Positions 11,538-23,135 of a DNA stretch of 64,000 nt are shown one piece after another. This DNA is from Straminergon stramineum (Eukaryota; Streptophyta; Bryopsida; Hypnales; Calliergonaceae). The stretch covers positions 40,335,218-40,399,217 of the forward strand of contig OY987263.1 of assembly GCA_963920665.1 (NCBI GenBank). The letters run 5' to 3'. The first letter of the stretch is position 1; every line of letters begins with the position of its first letter. The notes under the pieces are model-generated. The model saw only the letters and a list, made by a program, of their open reading frames with translations. It did no database searches and had not been told where the DNA came from. Both the position numbers and the translations under genes were made by a program.

Positions 11538-12839
11538 TCTTGTGTTTGGACACACTACTTCAATATGAGGATTTGGCTCAATTTTTTCCACAAGGTTTAT
11601 CCCTATACTTAATGAATAATCACTTGATTATAGAATTTGCTCTATCAATCTAAACTTGGTAAATGTATACAAGTAATGAAATATTTATAGCGATAGACAA
11701 GACATACTTTTTATGCCCAGAAGTTCTTTTATATATATATATCTTTCTACCAAGCCTAGTTGCCTTTTACTTTTTCATGAAAGTAAAAGTAAATTAGCTT
11801 TTGCTTTGTTTTGGAAATCTTTAGAGCAATTTCTTTTTTCAAGATTTACTAGTGTGTGGAATGATTCACTTCATTCTATTTCACTTCATTCTACTTCATT
11901 GAGATGAATGTTATAAAGAATTTAATTTTGTGGGTAGTCATATAAGAATCCTTTTTTAAAACAAAGTAAAATTTAAGTTAGTTAATTTTTTAACTTAATT
12001 TTCAATTTTTTTGAAAAGGGTGGGTGAAAATTGTTTATTATGATATTAATTATTACCACTGAAATGGAATTTTTCTTAGTTTTATACCTATATTAATAAA
12101 AAAAATAATTCTCTAGTACCTTTTTCGTCTATTATTTCTCTGAAGAATGATCATGTAATATTTTGGGTTGAAATTTTAAAACATTTGCAAAATTCATTTC
12201 TTCAAAAAAATATTCTTCATTATAATATTCAACACACAAGATGTAAAATATATTCATTATTATTATAAAGTTTGAAGGATGAAAGCTAACCATTGGAAGA
12301 GTTTCAAAAAACTTGTTCTTTTATGTTGATTGCTATGATCTTTCAATCTCAATGGTCAAAAATGAAATTTAACTGGGTCTTTCATATTGAATGCTAAGAT
12401 CCTTTTTTTTCATTTTTGTACATATAGACACTAGAATGAAGTAATCATTGAGCACTTTCTTATGAAACATAGTCATAGTCCTTCTGGAATATATGAATGG
12501 TACAAGTAATCTCTAGCTTATCAACATTTATATTGCAAAATTTTTTAATACAAATGCCAACAATCCTAAAATAGTATAGGTAAATGCTCTGATGCATACA
12601 ATCTTCATTTTTGATACATAATAGGATAAAATCTACAATTGTGGAGGCATTTTCAACTAAAAAGCTAAAAAATTTGATTCAAAAGTCATATAAAAATTCC
12701 TAGAAGTCCTCATAATTTATTAAAATTTTATAAAAAAAAGTCTATTGTTCAAATGCTCAATGTAACTCTAGAGCCTAAAATTAATGGAAAAATCTAAAAT
12801 TAATCAAATTAGAACTAAAACATGACATTTTTCCAATTT
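11538..12839. other. AT-rich intergenic, upstream of the FCP1-like ORF
   Basis: Contains a short TATATATATA run near 11732 and CATTCTA-type short tandem repeats near 11870-11900 (TTCATTCTATTTCACTTCAT). No gene recognised. Confidence 0.4.
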
Positions 12840-13207
12840 TTTTGGTCCAAATGTACTTGCCACATTTTAGGAAGAGTTGATTACAGGTCTACATACTATA
12901 TTGTACTAGTGTTATTCCTCATTCCTAAGTTTTCCATTGTATGAGTTTGCTCCTAAGAATCTTAATTCATTTTATGGATCTCCATTCAATAATGTTCACT
13001 AATAATATCATTAACAAATGTTGGAGGGTCTTTTTTATTCCCTCAAAAAGAGAAGCCCCAACATTGCAATTTCCCAGCCAACCAATGACTCTCTAAAAAT
13101 TAAACTAAATTCACTCCTAGGAATCTAGGGAGAAATTATCCCAATTTTCAAGCAGAAATGGTTTAGGTTGCATAATAGTATTGTATTGTTACCATCACAC
13201 AATAGAG

Positions 13208-14500
13208 TTAATCGTAAAGTGAGAGGAAATTGGGGTTTCCCCCTCTAAATAGCAAAAATCAAAGAACTCAGGATCAAACTCCTTTTGGATTCAAAATAAA
13301 GCTCTTTTAAGTTTTGTCCCTAGTATTGCTTCGACCAATGAGAATTCAAGAGTATGCAACATGTTGGACAGAATTGTAACATAACCCAAGATGAGAATCA
13401 CGAGTTTAGAGCTTAATTTATGACGAACTGGTAGACTATAATGCAATTATTGTTGGGGACAATAGCTTGACCTATAAACGAAGTGGCGGACATTTTTTGT
13501 CCAAGGAATGATAAGGAATTCTTCTATGTAGGACAAAAGTGCAATTGTACATCCTTGGAATTAGGGGTGGAAAGGGGAGATCTTCTACAATAGTTTGACT
13601 CCCCAATGGGGGTGATTGCAAGAAACACTTGTACTATTTCTTGTCTTCTTGCCCTTGGATGAGTGGTTTTGTGCTCATAACTTCTACATCCTTAGTCCGT
13701 TTGGAATGAAATTTAGAGAAAAGGTAGATGCGGCAATTTCAGACATTCCATAATTTTTTCAAATTTTTCAAAATTATTTTACTATTTTTAACCTGCCCCT
13801 AATTGCATGTCTATTTTGGCCACTTTGGGGGGTTTTAGTACTATTTTCGACCTGAAAATGCGAATAGGAAGCCACAAATTGGATATGTTGGAGGTGTACT
13901 ACCTTTTCAAGGCCTAAAGAAGAGTTTTTGTGAAAATGGAAACATGTCGGTTGCACACATGGGGGGTCAAAGTGACCTTCCTTTGCACAAAGGCTAAGAA
14001 GAGGGAAAAAATTTCCTACATGAATTTTTTGGTGCAATGCGAGTACAATCTTCTCTAGCAAAATGACTTTTTTTATGTAATTTTTTTGATTTTTTTTTTA
14101 ATTACTAAAAATGAAAAGTCAACATACCCTTTTTTATGCTATTTTTTTATTGCTAGTGGCTTCTATAGTACTCCCTAGTAGTATATAGTACTACATAGTA
14201 CTAATCAACGATTTAGATTTGTAGGCGGCCGAAAGAGACGGTTCAAATTCACAAGTGCACTATTGACGGGCATAATTGATAGTTTTTCTTAGTAATGCTA
14301 GTCCTATGACCAGAAATTGCATTTTTGATAAGAAAACGTGAAGTGTTTCTTGCAATCACCCTTGAGTATTTTTGTTTTTTCTTCAAGTAGATGATGTCAC
14401 ATAGTTCCAAAAGGAATGATTTCTACGGTCCCCAATCCATCCTTTAAGGGTTAAACTTAGCTTGCAACTCTTGATGAAGTCCACTACACTTTACAATTAA
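13208..14500. mobile_element. 1.3-kb element with TTAATYGTAAAGTG termini
   Basis: The left terminus TTAATCGTAAAGTG (13208-13221) is inverted as CACTTTACAATTAA (14487-14500), 13 of 14 matching. It interrupts the long repeat between CATCACACAAT and CTACAAGAG; in copy 1 these lie 3 bp apart (3851-3873). No transposase frame is visible, so it is nonautonomous. The TTAA at both ends could be the target duplication, as in the other TTAA elements here. Confidence 0.65.
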
Positions 14501-14910
14501 TTCTAATGCACTACAAGAGTTTGTTTTATCTCTTCATCTCCTTATGACATTTTGATTGGGGTTGCTCTACGCTTTTTTTTTCCACATTTTTTTCCATGGT
14601 AGTAGCTTCAAGAAATTTTTCAACAGAGGCAAACAATTGTGGCAAATTCTTGTCATTTGGGTAGCTGAAATATAATTTCTGAATATTTTCAACAAAGATT
14701 GATTCATTATAATTACGATTTCCCCCTCAATATTTGCATGTAGGCTTGTAGGTAGAGAAAAAACAATTTGTCAAAATCTAGTGATCTTGAGCTCAATAAA
14801 GAATAATGGTGTGTGTTCATCTTACTACCTTGGGGAGGCTACTTCATCTACTTACTACGCTACATTCTCACACTATGAAATGTAGACTTTCTCAATTCCT
14901 CCCTCATGTA

Positions 14911-14962
14911 CTTGTGGTGTACATTTCCCCTTTGAAATGTACACATTAAGTACATGAGAACT
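14911..14962. repeat. small inverted repeat
   Basis: CATGTACTTGTGGTGTACAT is followed by TTCCCCTTTGAA and ATGTACACATTAAGTACATG. The two arms pair almost completely around a short CCCTTT loop. It lies immediately left of the fold-back element and is absent from repeat copy 1. Confidence 0.7.
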
Positions 14963-14967
14963 GAATA

Positions 14968-15449
14968 CTATAACAAAACATGGTAAAAAAACCACAGTCA
15001 AAATTGACTATGGTTCTTTTTGCCACGTTTTTGTGTATGTGTGCGTAGTGTGCTATTAACTTCTTTTGCAATTTCCCACTACAATTTTGGGAATTTTGGG
15101 GCATATAATATACCATTGGAAAGGTATTTTTTTTTAAACCTGGAGTTTATTCCAAGAAGATCAAGAACAAATGGCGGAAAGCCGAGGGCCACGCCCTGGA
15201 GAGAAATAACATGTACAACAACTAGGAAGCCACATAGAATGCTAATTTACACAAAGACATTGCAAGCAAGCATTGGAAAGGTATTGAAACTACCTTTGCA
15301 ATGGTATATTATACACCCCCAAATTCCAAAAATTGCAGTGGGAAATTGCAAAAAATGTTGGTTGCGCTTGTAGTGGGCCTACACAAAAACGTGGCAAAAA
15401 GAACCGTAGTCGATTTTGACTACGTTTTTTTTACCATGCTTTGTTATAG
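14968..15449. mobile_element. fold-back (long-TIR) element flanked by TA
   Basis: The left arm starts CTATAACAAAACATGGTAAA (14968). The right arm ends TTTACCATGCTTTGTTATAG (15449). The arms pair for about 160 bp, with further shared blocks TGCCACGTTTTTGTGTA, TGCAATTTCCCACT and ATATACCATTG. TA precedes and follows the element, suggesting a Tc1/mariner-type TA duplication. The centre is split by a retroposon with its own target duplication. The inner core is shared with the fold-back units at 1944-2129 and 2216-2401, although the outer arms differ. Confidence 0.85.
15129..15270 (-). mobile_element. 5'-truncated poly(A) retroposon with 15-bp target duplication
   Basis: Flanked by perfect direct repeats CATTGGAAAGGTATT (15114-15128 and 15271-15285). 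Read on the minus strand it ends CTTGGAATAAACTCCAGGTT followed by poly(A). The same 3' tail (CTTGGAATAAACTYTGGGTT + A) occurs at 36913-36948 (minus) and at 38200-38235 (plus). These features point to target-primed reverse transcription of a LINE-like parent. Confidence 0.85.
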
Positions 15450-17640
15450 TAGAATTGAGATGGTGGCTGTAATAGGTTGGTTCACTTTAGTTACCAAATT
15501 AATGTTTACATGTGCAACCCTGACAATTAAGAATCCCAACATCATTGGTAGGAAGCTTAAGGTAACTACACCTAAAATGAACCACTCTTCAAAATAGACC
15601 CCTATTTTTGAAGGGAAATTAAATAGGGAGGATACCCAAAATAGTATGCATTATTAGGATAAGTAAAAGATGGAGTTAAGGGCCATTTTGAGAAGTGTGT
15701 AGTTGTATTCCTAGAACTTTAGAGGTAGAAACCTTACAAGTGGTCAATTTTGGGTGTACTTTATGTTGTTTAACTTCTTCTCTATGGCATGTTTGGATAC
15801 TACTAGTGTGATTTTTTGATGTGCATTAAATGGATTTTGGCATCACCTACATGACACTTTTAGCACCCTACATCTTGCATCTTTGAAAATTTGTAACTAA
15901 TTCATAGTGTATCTAAAAATTATGGAACCACTTGCATTTTGATTCATCGTCCTTCAACAATGTACAATAATTGTTGTTCATTTTCTAGAGCATATTGATC
16001 ATGCCACAAAGCTTATTTGTGCAATTTTAGGTGTAGTTAAGTCTATAGTAGGAAAAAGCTTTTGTCTACTAAGTATAGCAGCTAGAGAGTCATTAGTCAA
16101 TTGAATAGACTTTTTCACTAATGTAAGGTAACCACATGTAATTTTAGCCCCTTTCTAAAACAGGCCCCTACGGGGTTTTTTGGGTCTAAAATGTACTTCC
16201 AATATTTATAAGAGTTTAAGGTCAGTTTTAGAAACACATATTTCAGCACTTTAAATATTCATAGTTTATTCATTCAGTGTCCAAAAAATGCATTCTAAAA
16301 GAATCTAGAATTCCCTTTTGACTAACAACAAGACCCTACAGAAGAAATTCACAATAATAAAGGAAATCTTGTTGAATTTCTTATTCAATCAATTTCAGGT
16401 GTGGTTGATTTACCTTAGAATTAGGGGTAGTCACAACTTCTGTGAAAAGCAAATTTCTATGAAGAATGAGAAGTTGGTGAGAGAAAAGAGGAGCCAACGG
16501 GGAGACATTTTGCATGAAGAAGGTGACACCCCTTTTGTTTTCATTCCGAGAGTGAGAATGGAAACTTGGGAGAACTATTCACCAGTGGAAGAGATTACTG
16601 TAGTAAATTTTCACAAGTGAGTGTCAATGTAGCAATTGATGTAGTGGCCAACTTCTTGGAGCTTCAATGCACTATCGATGCAACATTGATGCAACATAAT
16701 AATTCTCAAAACATTGATTTCTTTGAGGGATTCTAGTGAAAGTGGCACATGGAGACAAATATGCACGATGAAAACTTCTATGAAGAAATTTCTTCACGCC
16801 CATTCTTCACCTCTGGACGAGAATGGTCATCATCAATCTTCAAAGAATGGTACCTTTGCAAGCCACAAAGAGCCAACAACTACTTGCCACATTCCCGTTC
16901 TTTAAAGATTGAGAAGAAGGTGTCACTACCCCTAATAGGGGTAGTCATAGTTTATTCGGACTACACTATTGCTCCCCATTCGCTCCACATCTCTTCCTCT
17001 AAATGAATAAGGGGGGTCACACTTCCTTCACCCTCTAATCCTTCCCATTGGTTCCTATTACTTCTCATTCTCCACGGAAATTTGAGATGGTGAATAAATT
17101 GTGACTAAGGTAGAAGCACCCAAATGTAACATGAGTCGTTTACAAACACCTAAAAAAACAACCTAAATCCAAGTGCTTGTGGATCCAAAGTATACAAGTG
17201 GGGTTCTAAAGTAGACATATGGGGTTCCAAGAAGTTGTCATTCTTCTAAGAAGTAACCAATCACCCGCACTTGATCCAAGCTTAGAGTGTGTTGCTTTTG
17301 GGTGTTTCCGTGCCCACTTTCGTGTTAGTCTAGTGTTCACAATAGGTACATCTACGAAGTTGTTTTCAAAAATTTCTATAATATTCATACAAGCTCAAAA
17401 AAATACAAAACCAATTTTGTTGTTTTCCTAAATCATTTCCTAACACACGCACATAATTTTTTTTCTTGTACGCACCCTTCAAATCAAGTGTCGCATTTTG
17501 GTGCTTCCACCTTACCCCTGTTGATTCAAACTGGGTGTCACAAAATCCCAGGCCAGGCCAGCCTCCGGGATCATTACAAGTTGACTTCCAAAGCTTCTGT
17601 AAGAACGAGAAATACACTTTCATTTCGGTTGAAGGATCAT

Positions 17641-18740
17641 CGCATGGATAGTAATGACAGACAGGCCCGTCGATGTATGAAGACGATTGGCAAAGATATT
17701 CAGAAGTGAAAGTCCACCCGAGCCTTGAAATTATCCGAGAATGCTTTTAAACAAGGCGCTGCAAGAACGCTTCAGCCAAACATTGGCAATTGGACAGAAA
17801 CACTCAAAAGCGGGACAACAGTTCCAAACGGCGATGATAAGAAGAAGAAGAAACCACAAAGGTGATGAGGGATCAGAGGAGGGTTTGAGGGAAAACATCA
17901 ATCAGAGTTGTTACGATCTTCGGAACTTTCCCCCAATCCTTCACATCACCTCTTTTTGGTGCTGAGCATACATTCATGTGTTGAAAAAGAGTGGAAGCAA
18001 GTGTCAAAAACACTCAACTTAGGCAGACACATCACCATGAACATTGAACCCAATAGTCTGGTGGAAGAAAGAAAGCTACCATCAGCTTTCAAACAAGATG
18101 ATCGAAGAGAAATGCCTCTTAAAATTTTGAGCTCAATAAAGACTCTTGAGCTTCACCATACACCCAGACCCTTTAAATATGACCGTGAAAACTGCATTCT
18201 GAAATATCCAGTCCACACTATCATTTACTGTAGCACACTAGTCGCATATTCAAACTTAGGTAAAACAGACCACTACGGACCAAATGGGGGGTTAGCCCTC
18301 TTGTCATTTCTGAATTTTTTTACTTTTTTTTCCAGAGAAAGTCAAATGATAGAAATGGTGAGAGCATTTGAAACTATATTTTTTCGACAAGGTGTGAATT
18401 TGTTATGAAATTTTGAAGTGTTTAGTCCATCATGGCCTAAAAGAGTCTGTAGACTACTCTAGAACCAACCAAAACTGATCCATAACACTCATCTTACTCA
18501 CCTATTGTGGTCAAAATATTTTCTAACATGGAAGACCTGAAAAAGGCACTTCCTGCAATGAACTAACACTAAAAAAACTGAAAGTTCTTATTGTGGTCAC
18601 TAATCACTCCACTCCATTCCAGCTAAGACATTGAATGTGGCCCAAATCTCAATAAGTAAAAGAAAACCATAATGGGGTCATTCTTAGAAGTCCACAATGG
18701 GTAAAAGGTCCGTAATGGGCTGTTTTACCTTATGTCATAG
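17641..18740. other. unclassified, somewhat GC-richer stretch
   Basis: Several overlapping plus-strand frames (17741-17965, 17908-18408) and richer composition than neighbours, but no recognised domain and no convincing exon series. It could be a decayed gene or repeat. Confidence 0.3.
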
Positions 18741-19353
18741 TTATGTTAATCTTTTTGAGACCCAAGCGGTCATATTAAAGAAATCAAAGTATCCCTAACA
18801 AAGCATGTTTTTGCACACAAAAGACACTTTCTTGGGTTCCAAAAGTTCGTCACTCTCCTAACCAGTTGATTATTCAATATCCATTCCACATCCCCATATA
18901 AACCTACATATGGTTTCCTCTTATCTAGAAGCATGGGTGTTCCAACTGCCTCGAAGGCTATGATCGCTCTAAGGATGAATCCATAGTAAAAACTCCCAAG
19001 CCTCCTCTTAACCATATCACTGGTTGGTTCATTGATTTCATCCAGCAGCATCAACTTTCACTCAAAGACTACAAACCTCTACAAATATACACTCTGCACC
19101 AAGGCCTTTCCTCCTCATTCCCTTCGTTAAGTCCGAAGACTGTACCCTGGAAGATCTTCCTCCAACAAGGCCTCATCTTCCGGTGCTGAACTCTCAGAAC
19201 TGTCCCACTGCAATTACACCTCCAGTCTCTAAAATATTGTGAATCTGTCAGAGAACTGCATGCCTTCCTCAAGGTCCCACTTGAAAGTCCACAGGATAGT
19301 GAGAGCGACACAGATACTACATACCTCCGTTTACAAAATGTGCTGACCCTTCT
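18741..19353 (-). other. probable 3' untranslated/downstream region of the RTE1-family gene
   Basis: Lies directly after the stop codon of the RTE1/TMEM222 gene on the minus strand, with composition closer to the gene than to the AT-rich repeats. Minus-strand frames at 18770-19054 and 19069-19311 lack recognisable domains or splice context. The transcript end cannot be fixed from the sequence. Confidence 0.35.
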
Positions 19354-21759
19354 TCAGCAGTCGATGTACCCTCCAAATGCGTAGGTGCCATAGGTAAACC
19401 AACCAATGAGAAGGACTGCGAATCCAGCCCAGAAATGGAAGAAAGCCCAGCCTGCCATGTAAAATCCAAAGCTCATGACTGCGACGAAAGGCAAATAGGC
19501 CCGGAGAAGTCCAATGTAGTCCACGAATTTACCCTTCACCAGGGCAAGTAGGAGCACGTCCATGAGGTTCCAGTTTGTGTATCCTCCATAAGCCATCCGG
19601 TTCAAGCAGTTTGCAACGAAGGAGTGACAGTTGCAGCTGAAAAAATTGTATGGCTTTCTCCCAAACACCTGCGCAGATCTAGAAACAGCATCGTCCCAAG
19701 AGTAGGCCATTCCTGCCACGGCATGCTTCTCGGGAATGTTGCATGTATGGCCGTGTTTTGAGTCGGGGAAACAGCACTGAACCAAATAAAATCAACCTTC
19801 AGAAGCTGGTACACCAGGACCTCTTTAATATCACCGACTCTAATATCACATGCTCTGTTCTGTCACTAAATTCTAGAAAACAGATATAACCAGTCCAAAA
19901 CTCACTCTTTACTCCCACTATCACACTTAAGTCAGAAGAAATTAAATTCAAATGTGACAATGATGAGTTTGACATGTGTAAATATGATTCTAAACCAACA
20001 CTCTAACTCTTACAACCCCAACTAATTCTTCATGTCACTTAAAACATGTAACATCATCTTGTCACAACATCGTAGAATCCAATGTAATCGCATGCATTTG
20101 GGGCATCCAGGATATGACATTAACTCTCAAAGAGCCGAGATGGTTCCTTCAATGACTACAAAAGTTGAAATAAATCATATAAGGGAAGTAACAAGATGTG
20201 TCGACAGAAAGAAGAAATCATGTACTACATTATTTAATGCTAGAGAGGAGTTTTGACAATTAGTCTATCTATTAGCTTCCAAAGTGAACTTTCTGTTTGT
20301 TGTGTGTAAAGAGGTTTACGTTTAAAATAGGCCCGGGAATTCAAAATAGGCACGAAAGACTGACAGCATATGTTTGGTCTCAATACCTCATCTTGTCTGA
20401 GGCTCACGTATTTCGCTGTTGACCCAAATGCAAGATTGTCGATGTTGATGACCCCAGCAAAGTCAAGAATTACACCATCCTCTCGGCAGATTCCCACATG
20501 ACCCACAAAGGGTACAAGCCAAGCAATGATTGGAAGTGGCACCCACACCAGACAAAACGGGAACTTGCCATTCTTTACATCCACGGGACGCTCTGGAGCA
20601 GCAACCCTTCTCACTACCTGTAAAGGTCGTTTTGGTCAGTTAAATTTCCCGAAGCAATTCTGATAAAAAGAGAACATAAATTAACGAACCTAAGGAAGAA
20701 GAAGAATGGTGAATTTCGTTAAAATGGCGGTGTTATTCTGCCATTTCTGACATATTCCATGCCATTTTAATGAAATGTCGTGCAATTTTTAAATTTTTAA
20801 CACATTCTGCGCCATTTTAATGAAATGTTGCGTCATTTTACCGTAATACCGCCATTTTAATGAAATTCACTATAATACTATTAGCATCACTTTAACCATG
20901 TTCGACCGATATGTCGAAATGTGCTTTCATGGGGAGACCAGTACAGAGGGCACTGGGGGAAATCACGTTGGGTACAAGAGTCAAACTCTCTTAGAAGTCA
21001 ATTTTTTTACTACGAATGAATTTCTTATGCAATAATTCAGAGTGTAGGATGCAAGCCACTACAGGAGGGACGGAAGACAAACCCATTCAAAAATCAGTGA
21101 CTACAGACATTTAACCAAGTCATGCGTACACCACTTGCTAATTGCGTGAGTGTAAGAATAGAGTTGCTGTTGGTAACAGGGGTCAGCATGTGAGACGAGA
21201 TCAAATTCCTATTAAGTCCGCCCCATTTGGAAAAAGAAAAAAATTCAAATTTTCATTAAATTCTCATACCTGTTTTGACTGAGCATGTCGCCTTCTCAGT
21301 TCGTCCTTGGGGACAGACTTCAGGTCTTGATAATACTCTTCAATTTCTCCGTCTAGGCTATCTTCCTCGGCCAGAGTAAATACTGCAGAAAATGTGTCGC
21401 ACACATGAGGAAGGTCATTGAGCGCATACAGCGGCACAGAAAAGTGTGCAGCCAGCATTGAAGTGCATCAACAGGAGCATTGAAGTGCATCGAATAATTT
21501 AAAAGTTAGCACTAAGTACTGGCTTGCAAAGCATGCTGCTGACAACAGATAAAAAAACATTAAATAAAAAATGAAGTCCAATATCTTCATGACGTACAGT
21601 ACAAACTCGTAACTCTCATGAATCTTATTTTCACCAACATTCCGAGTGGCAAGACTTACAGTGCCTTCCCCTGGGCCGATATGGTGAATGCATGGCTTTA
21701 TGTTGTCTGGATGATTTGACCTTCACACCCGCAAAATCCAACGCGGCAACTGAAGACAT
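19354..21759 (-). CDS. RTE1/RTH (TMEM222, DUF778) family membrane protein
   Basis: Four coding exons: 21759-21660, 21382-21270, 20617-20387, 19776-19354; 288 residues. All junctions are GT-AG with matching phases. The conserved domain starts near residue 91 ([11 protein letters not shown]), then [26 protein letters not shown], a CCFP block (149-152), and the [11 protein letters not shown]ys/His block (197-207). Two hydrophobic segments (about 239-259 and 262-280) end the protein. In Arabidopsis, RTE1 acts at the ER/Golgi to promote ETR1 ethylene-receptor signalling; its paralogue RTH and animal TMEM222 are related. I cannot decide between RTE1 and RTH. The start is the first ATG of coding exon 1: the upstream exon frame continues in phase but has no ATG before a stop. 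Length is slightly above the Arabidopsis members because of an acidic N-terminal region. Confidence 0.93.
20709..20870. repeat. palindromic MITE-like element in RTE1 intron
   Basis: GTGAATTTCGTTAAAATGGC at 20709 is inverted as GCCATTTTAATGAAATTCAC ending at 20870; the arms extend a few bases further (GGTGTTA / TAATACC). The inside holds repeated GCCATTTTAATGAAATGT blocks. Related half-copies occur near 3240 and 300. It lies in the intron between 20617 and 21270. Confidence 0.75.
20968..21205. repeat. SINE-like dispersed repeat, copy in RTE1 intron
   Basis: Shares ordered blocks with 54079-54345, an intron of the gamma carbonic anhydrase gene: GGGTAC, TCAATTTTTTT, AATTTCTTAT, CATTCAAARATCAGTG, AAGTCATG, ACACCACTT and GTTGGTAACARGGGTCAG, then GAGACG. 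On the minus strand a GG..TGAT-TCC-like stretch at the head could be a decayed tRNA-type B box, and an A-rich block ends the repeat. Confidence 0.55.
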
Positions 21760-23087
21760 GACTGCTTCTTGAAAAATGACTTGCAACTCAGCGTTTTGTT
21801 GCTGAAAATCTGAGCTGCATACAGAAACCCAATTCAACAGGACCAATTTCAGACACTTTCAAATGGGGGGATATAAAGTAGAGAGCCCATTTGCATGGAT
21901 TTGGTTTTTTCCTAGCTTGAAATTACAATGCATTGTAAATGCCATCCAAACACGAGACAGATTCAAGTACTATCACAAGACAGATGTTTTCAAGAGAAAG
22001 ATTGTACACGCAACACTCATGATTCAAGTGTAGTCTAGGCTCATGATTAGAGACTTACAACTTCAAGTTTCAACGATTCATAACTTATATAACATTCAAA
22101 TAATACACGTTTCAGAGTGTGGAATCTTTTTAAAAAAACGGGTACAAAATCCAGACAAACTGAAAATTAATATATTAATTTAAAATTTAAAATCTTTTTA
22201 AACTTGAATTCAGAAAACCATTCTGAACTCATTCCTACATCAGGCTAATGCATTCATCACTGTCGCCACAAACACCTTGTCAACTACTCTAGCGGATGAC
22301 ACAGCAGTGCATGGACCATAATCATGGATACCAGCCCCGTGGTAACCTCCAAACGTAAGCGACTTCAAGCATTTCCAGAAAAAGACCATTTTAAACCATT
22401 GAACTTCAATATCGGCTTCCGTACCTAACTAATCTTATAGCGATTAGCAACCGCATACCCACGCATAGATCATCGATCCTACAAAGATCCTCAGAAATGC
22501 AGACTCTAGATGTCAGTGAGATCATGCGCTACAAACCCATACATACACCCCCATAAAGTTGTGTAACCGCCTCATACCTTTAGGCTACAAGCACTAGATT
22601 CGAACTGCTATCAACCTCACACACAAAGCGACACGAGAGAGAACTTAAGTCCATCACAATAATGGCACAGTCCACCTAATCTCCCAACCTTCAAAACTCT
22701 AATACTTCTGCAGAGCTAGAATCAATATTCCCCCTCTCCAAGGCACAGATAAGGTAGCCATGTTCTTTAAAAGTGTACATACTTGATGCTAACCCCAGAC
22801 AGTGAGCTACCATCATAACGTAGAGGAAGAAACCAACATTCCCTAACCTCCTACTCCATATGTCTAGACAATATCCCCTAGCCTAAGAGTCTACACCCAC
22901 TTCTCTAAAGCTATTTCAACACTCTGACCGACGACGCGACGACACTCCAAATGAAAAAGAAGGGCGAGACTAAATCGATTCTGAACCACAAAGCATACAG
23001 TGAAGCCAACACTTACTTGCTCCACCACCACCGGAGGAAACAACGGTCGCTTCTGAACCTCAACAGCAAACCTACGATTCCGCCGAA

Positions 23088-23135
23088 TCACCGCTTCACG
23101 GACAAGCTGCTTCCATGAACAACCTCCACATTCAT
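23088..23135 (-). other. upstream ORF 1 in the RTE1-family leader (15 codons)
   Basis: ATG at 23135 in the leader exon, running 15 codons to TGA at 23088. It starts MNVEVVHG. It ends well before the main start codon, so it could reduce initiation on the main ORF. Real use depends on the transcription start, which is unknown. Confidence 0.4.
23096..23131 (-). other. upstream ORF 2 in the RTE1-family leader (11 codons)
   Basis: A second ATG at 23131 in another frame (starts MWRLFM, contains an internal ATG) ends at TGA 23096-23098, overlapping uORF 1. Two overlapping uORFs in one leader exon strengthen the case for translational control. Confidence 0.35.

Larger units (their letters stand above)
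12840..17640. repeat. long dispersed repeat, copy 2, with nested insertions
   Basis: Colinear with copy 1 (3510-5720) but lengthened by inserts that copy 1 lacks: a TIR element (13208-14500), a small hairpin (14911-14962), a fold-back element (14968-15449) carrying a retroposon (15129-15270), and about 1.4 kb of unclassified sequence (about 16140-17515). The right end has GGGTGTCACAAAATCCCA at 17532-17549, matching 5632-5649. The ORF-bearing stretches inside (16318-16620, 17466-17709) have no recognisable domains. Confidence 0.75.

Noticed and set aside
14230..14250. GGTTCAAATTC resembling a tRNA B box
   Set aside because: No A box or acceptor stem at the right distance, so not a tRNA gene.
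16318..16620. 100-codon plus-strand ORF
   Set aside because: No recognisable domain, lies in an insert within the long repeat, no promoter or splice support.
17522..17640. Possible coding exon (DSNWVSQNP...)
   Set aside because: The same stretch occurs at 5622-5720 inside the long repeat in a frame with stops, so it is repeat sequence.
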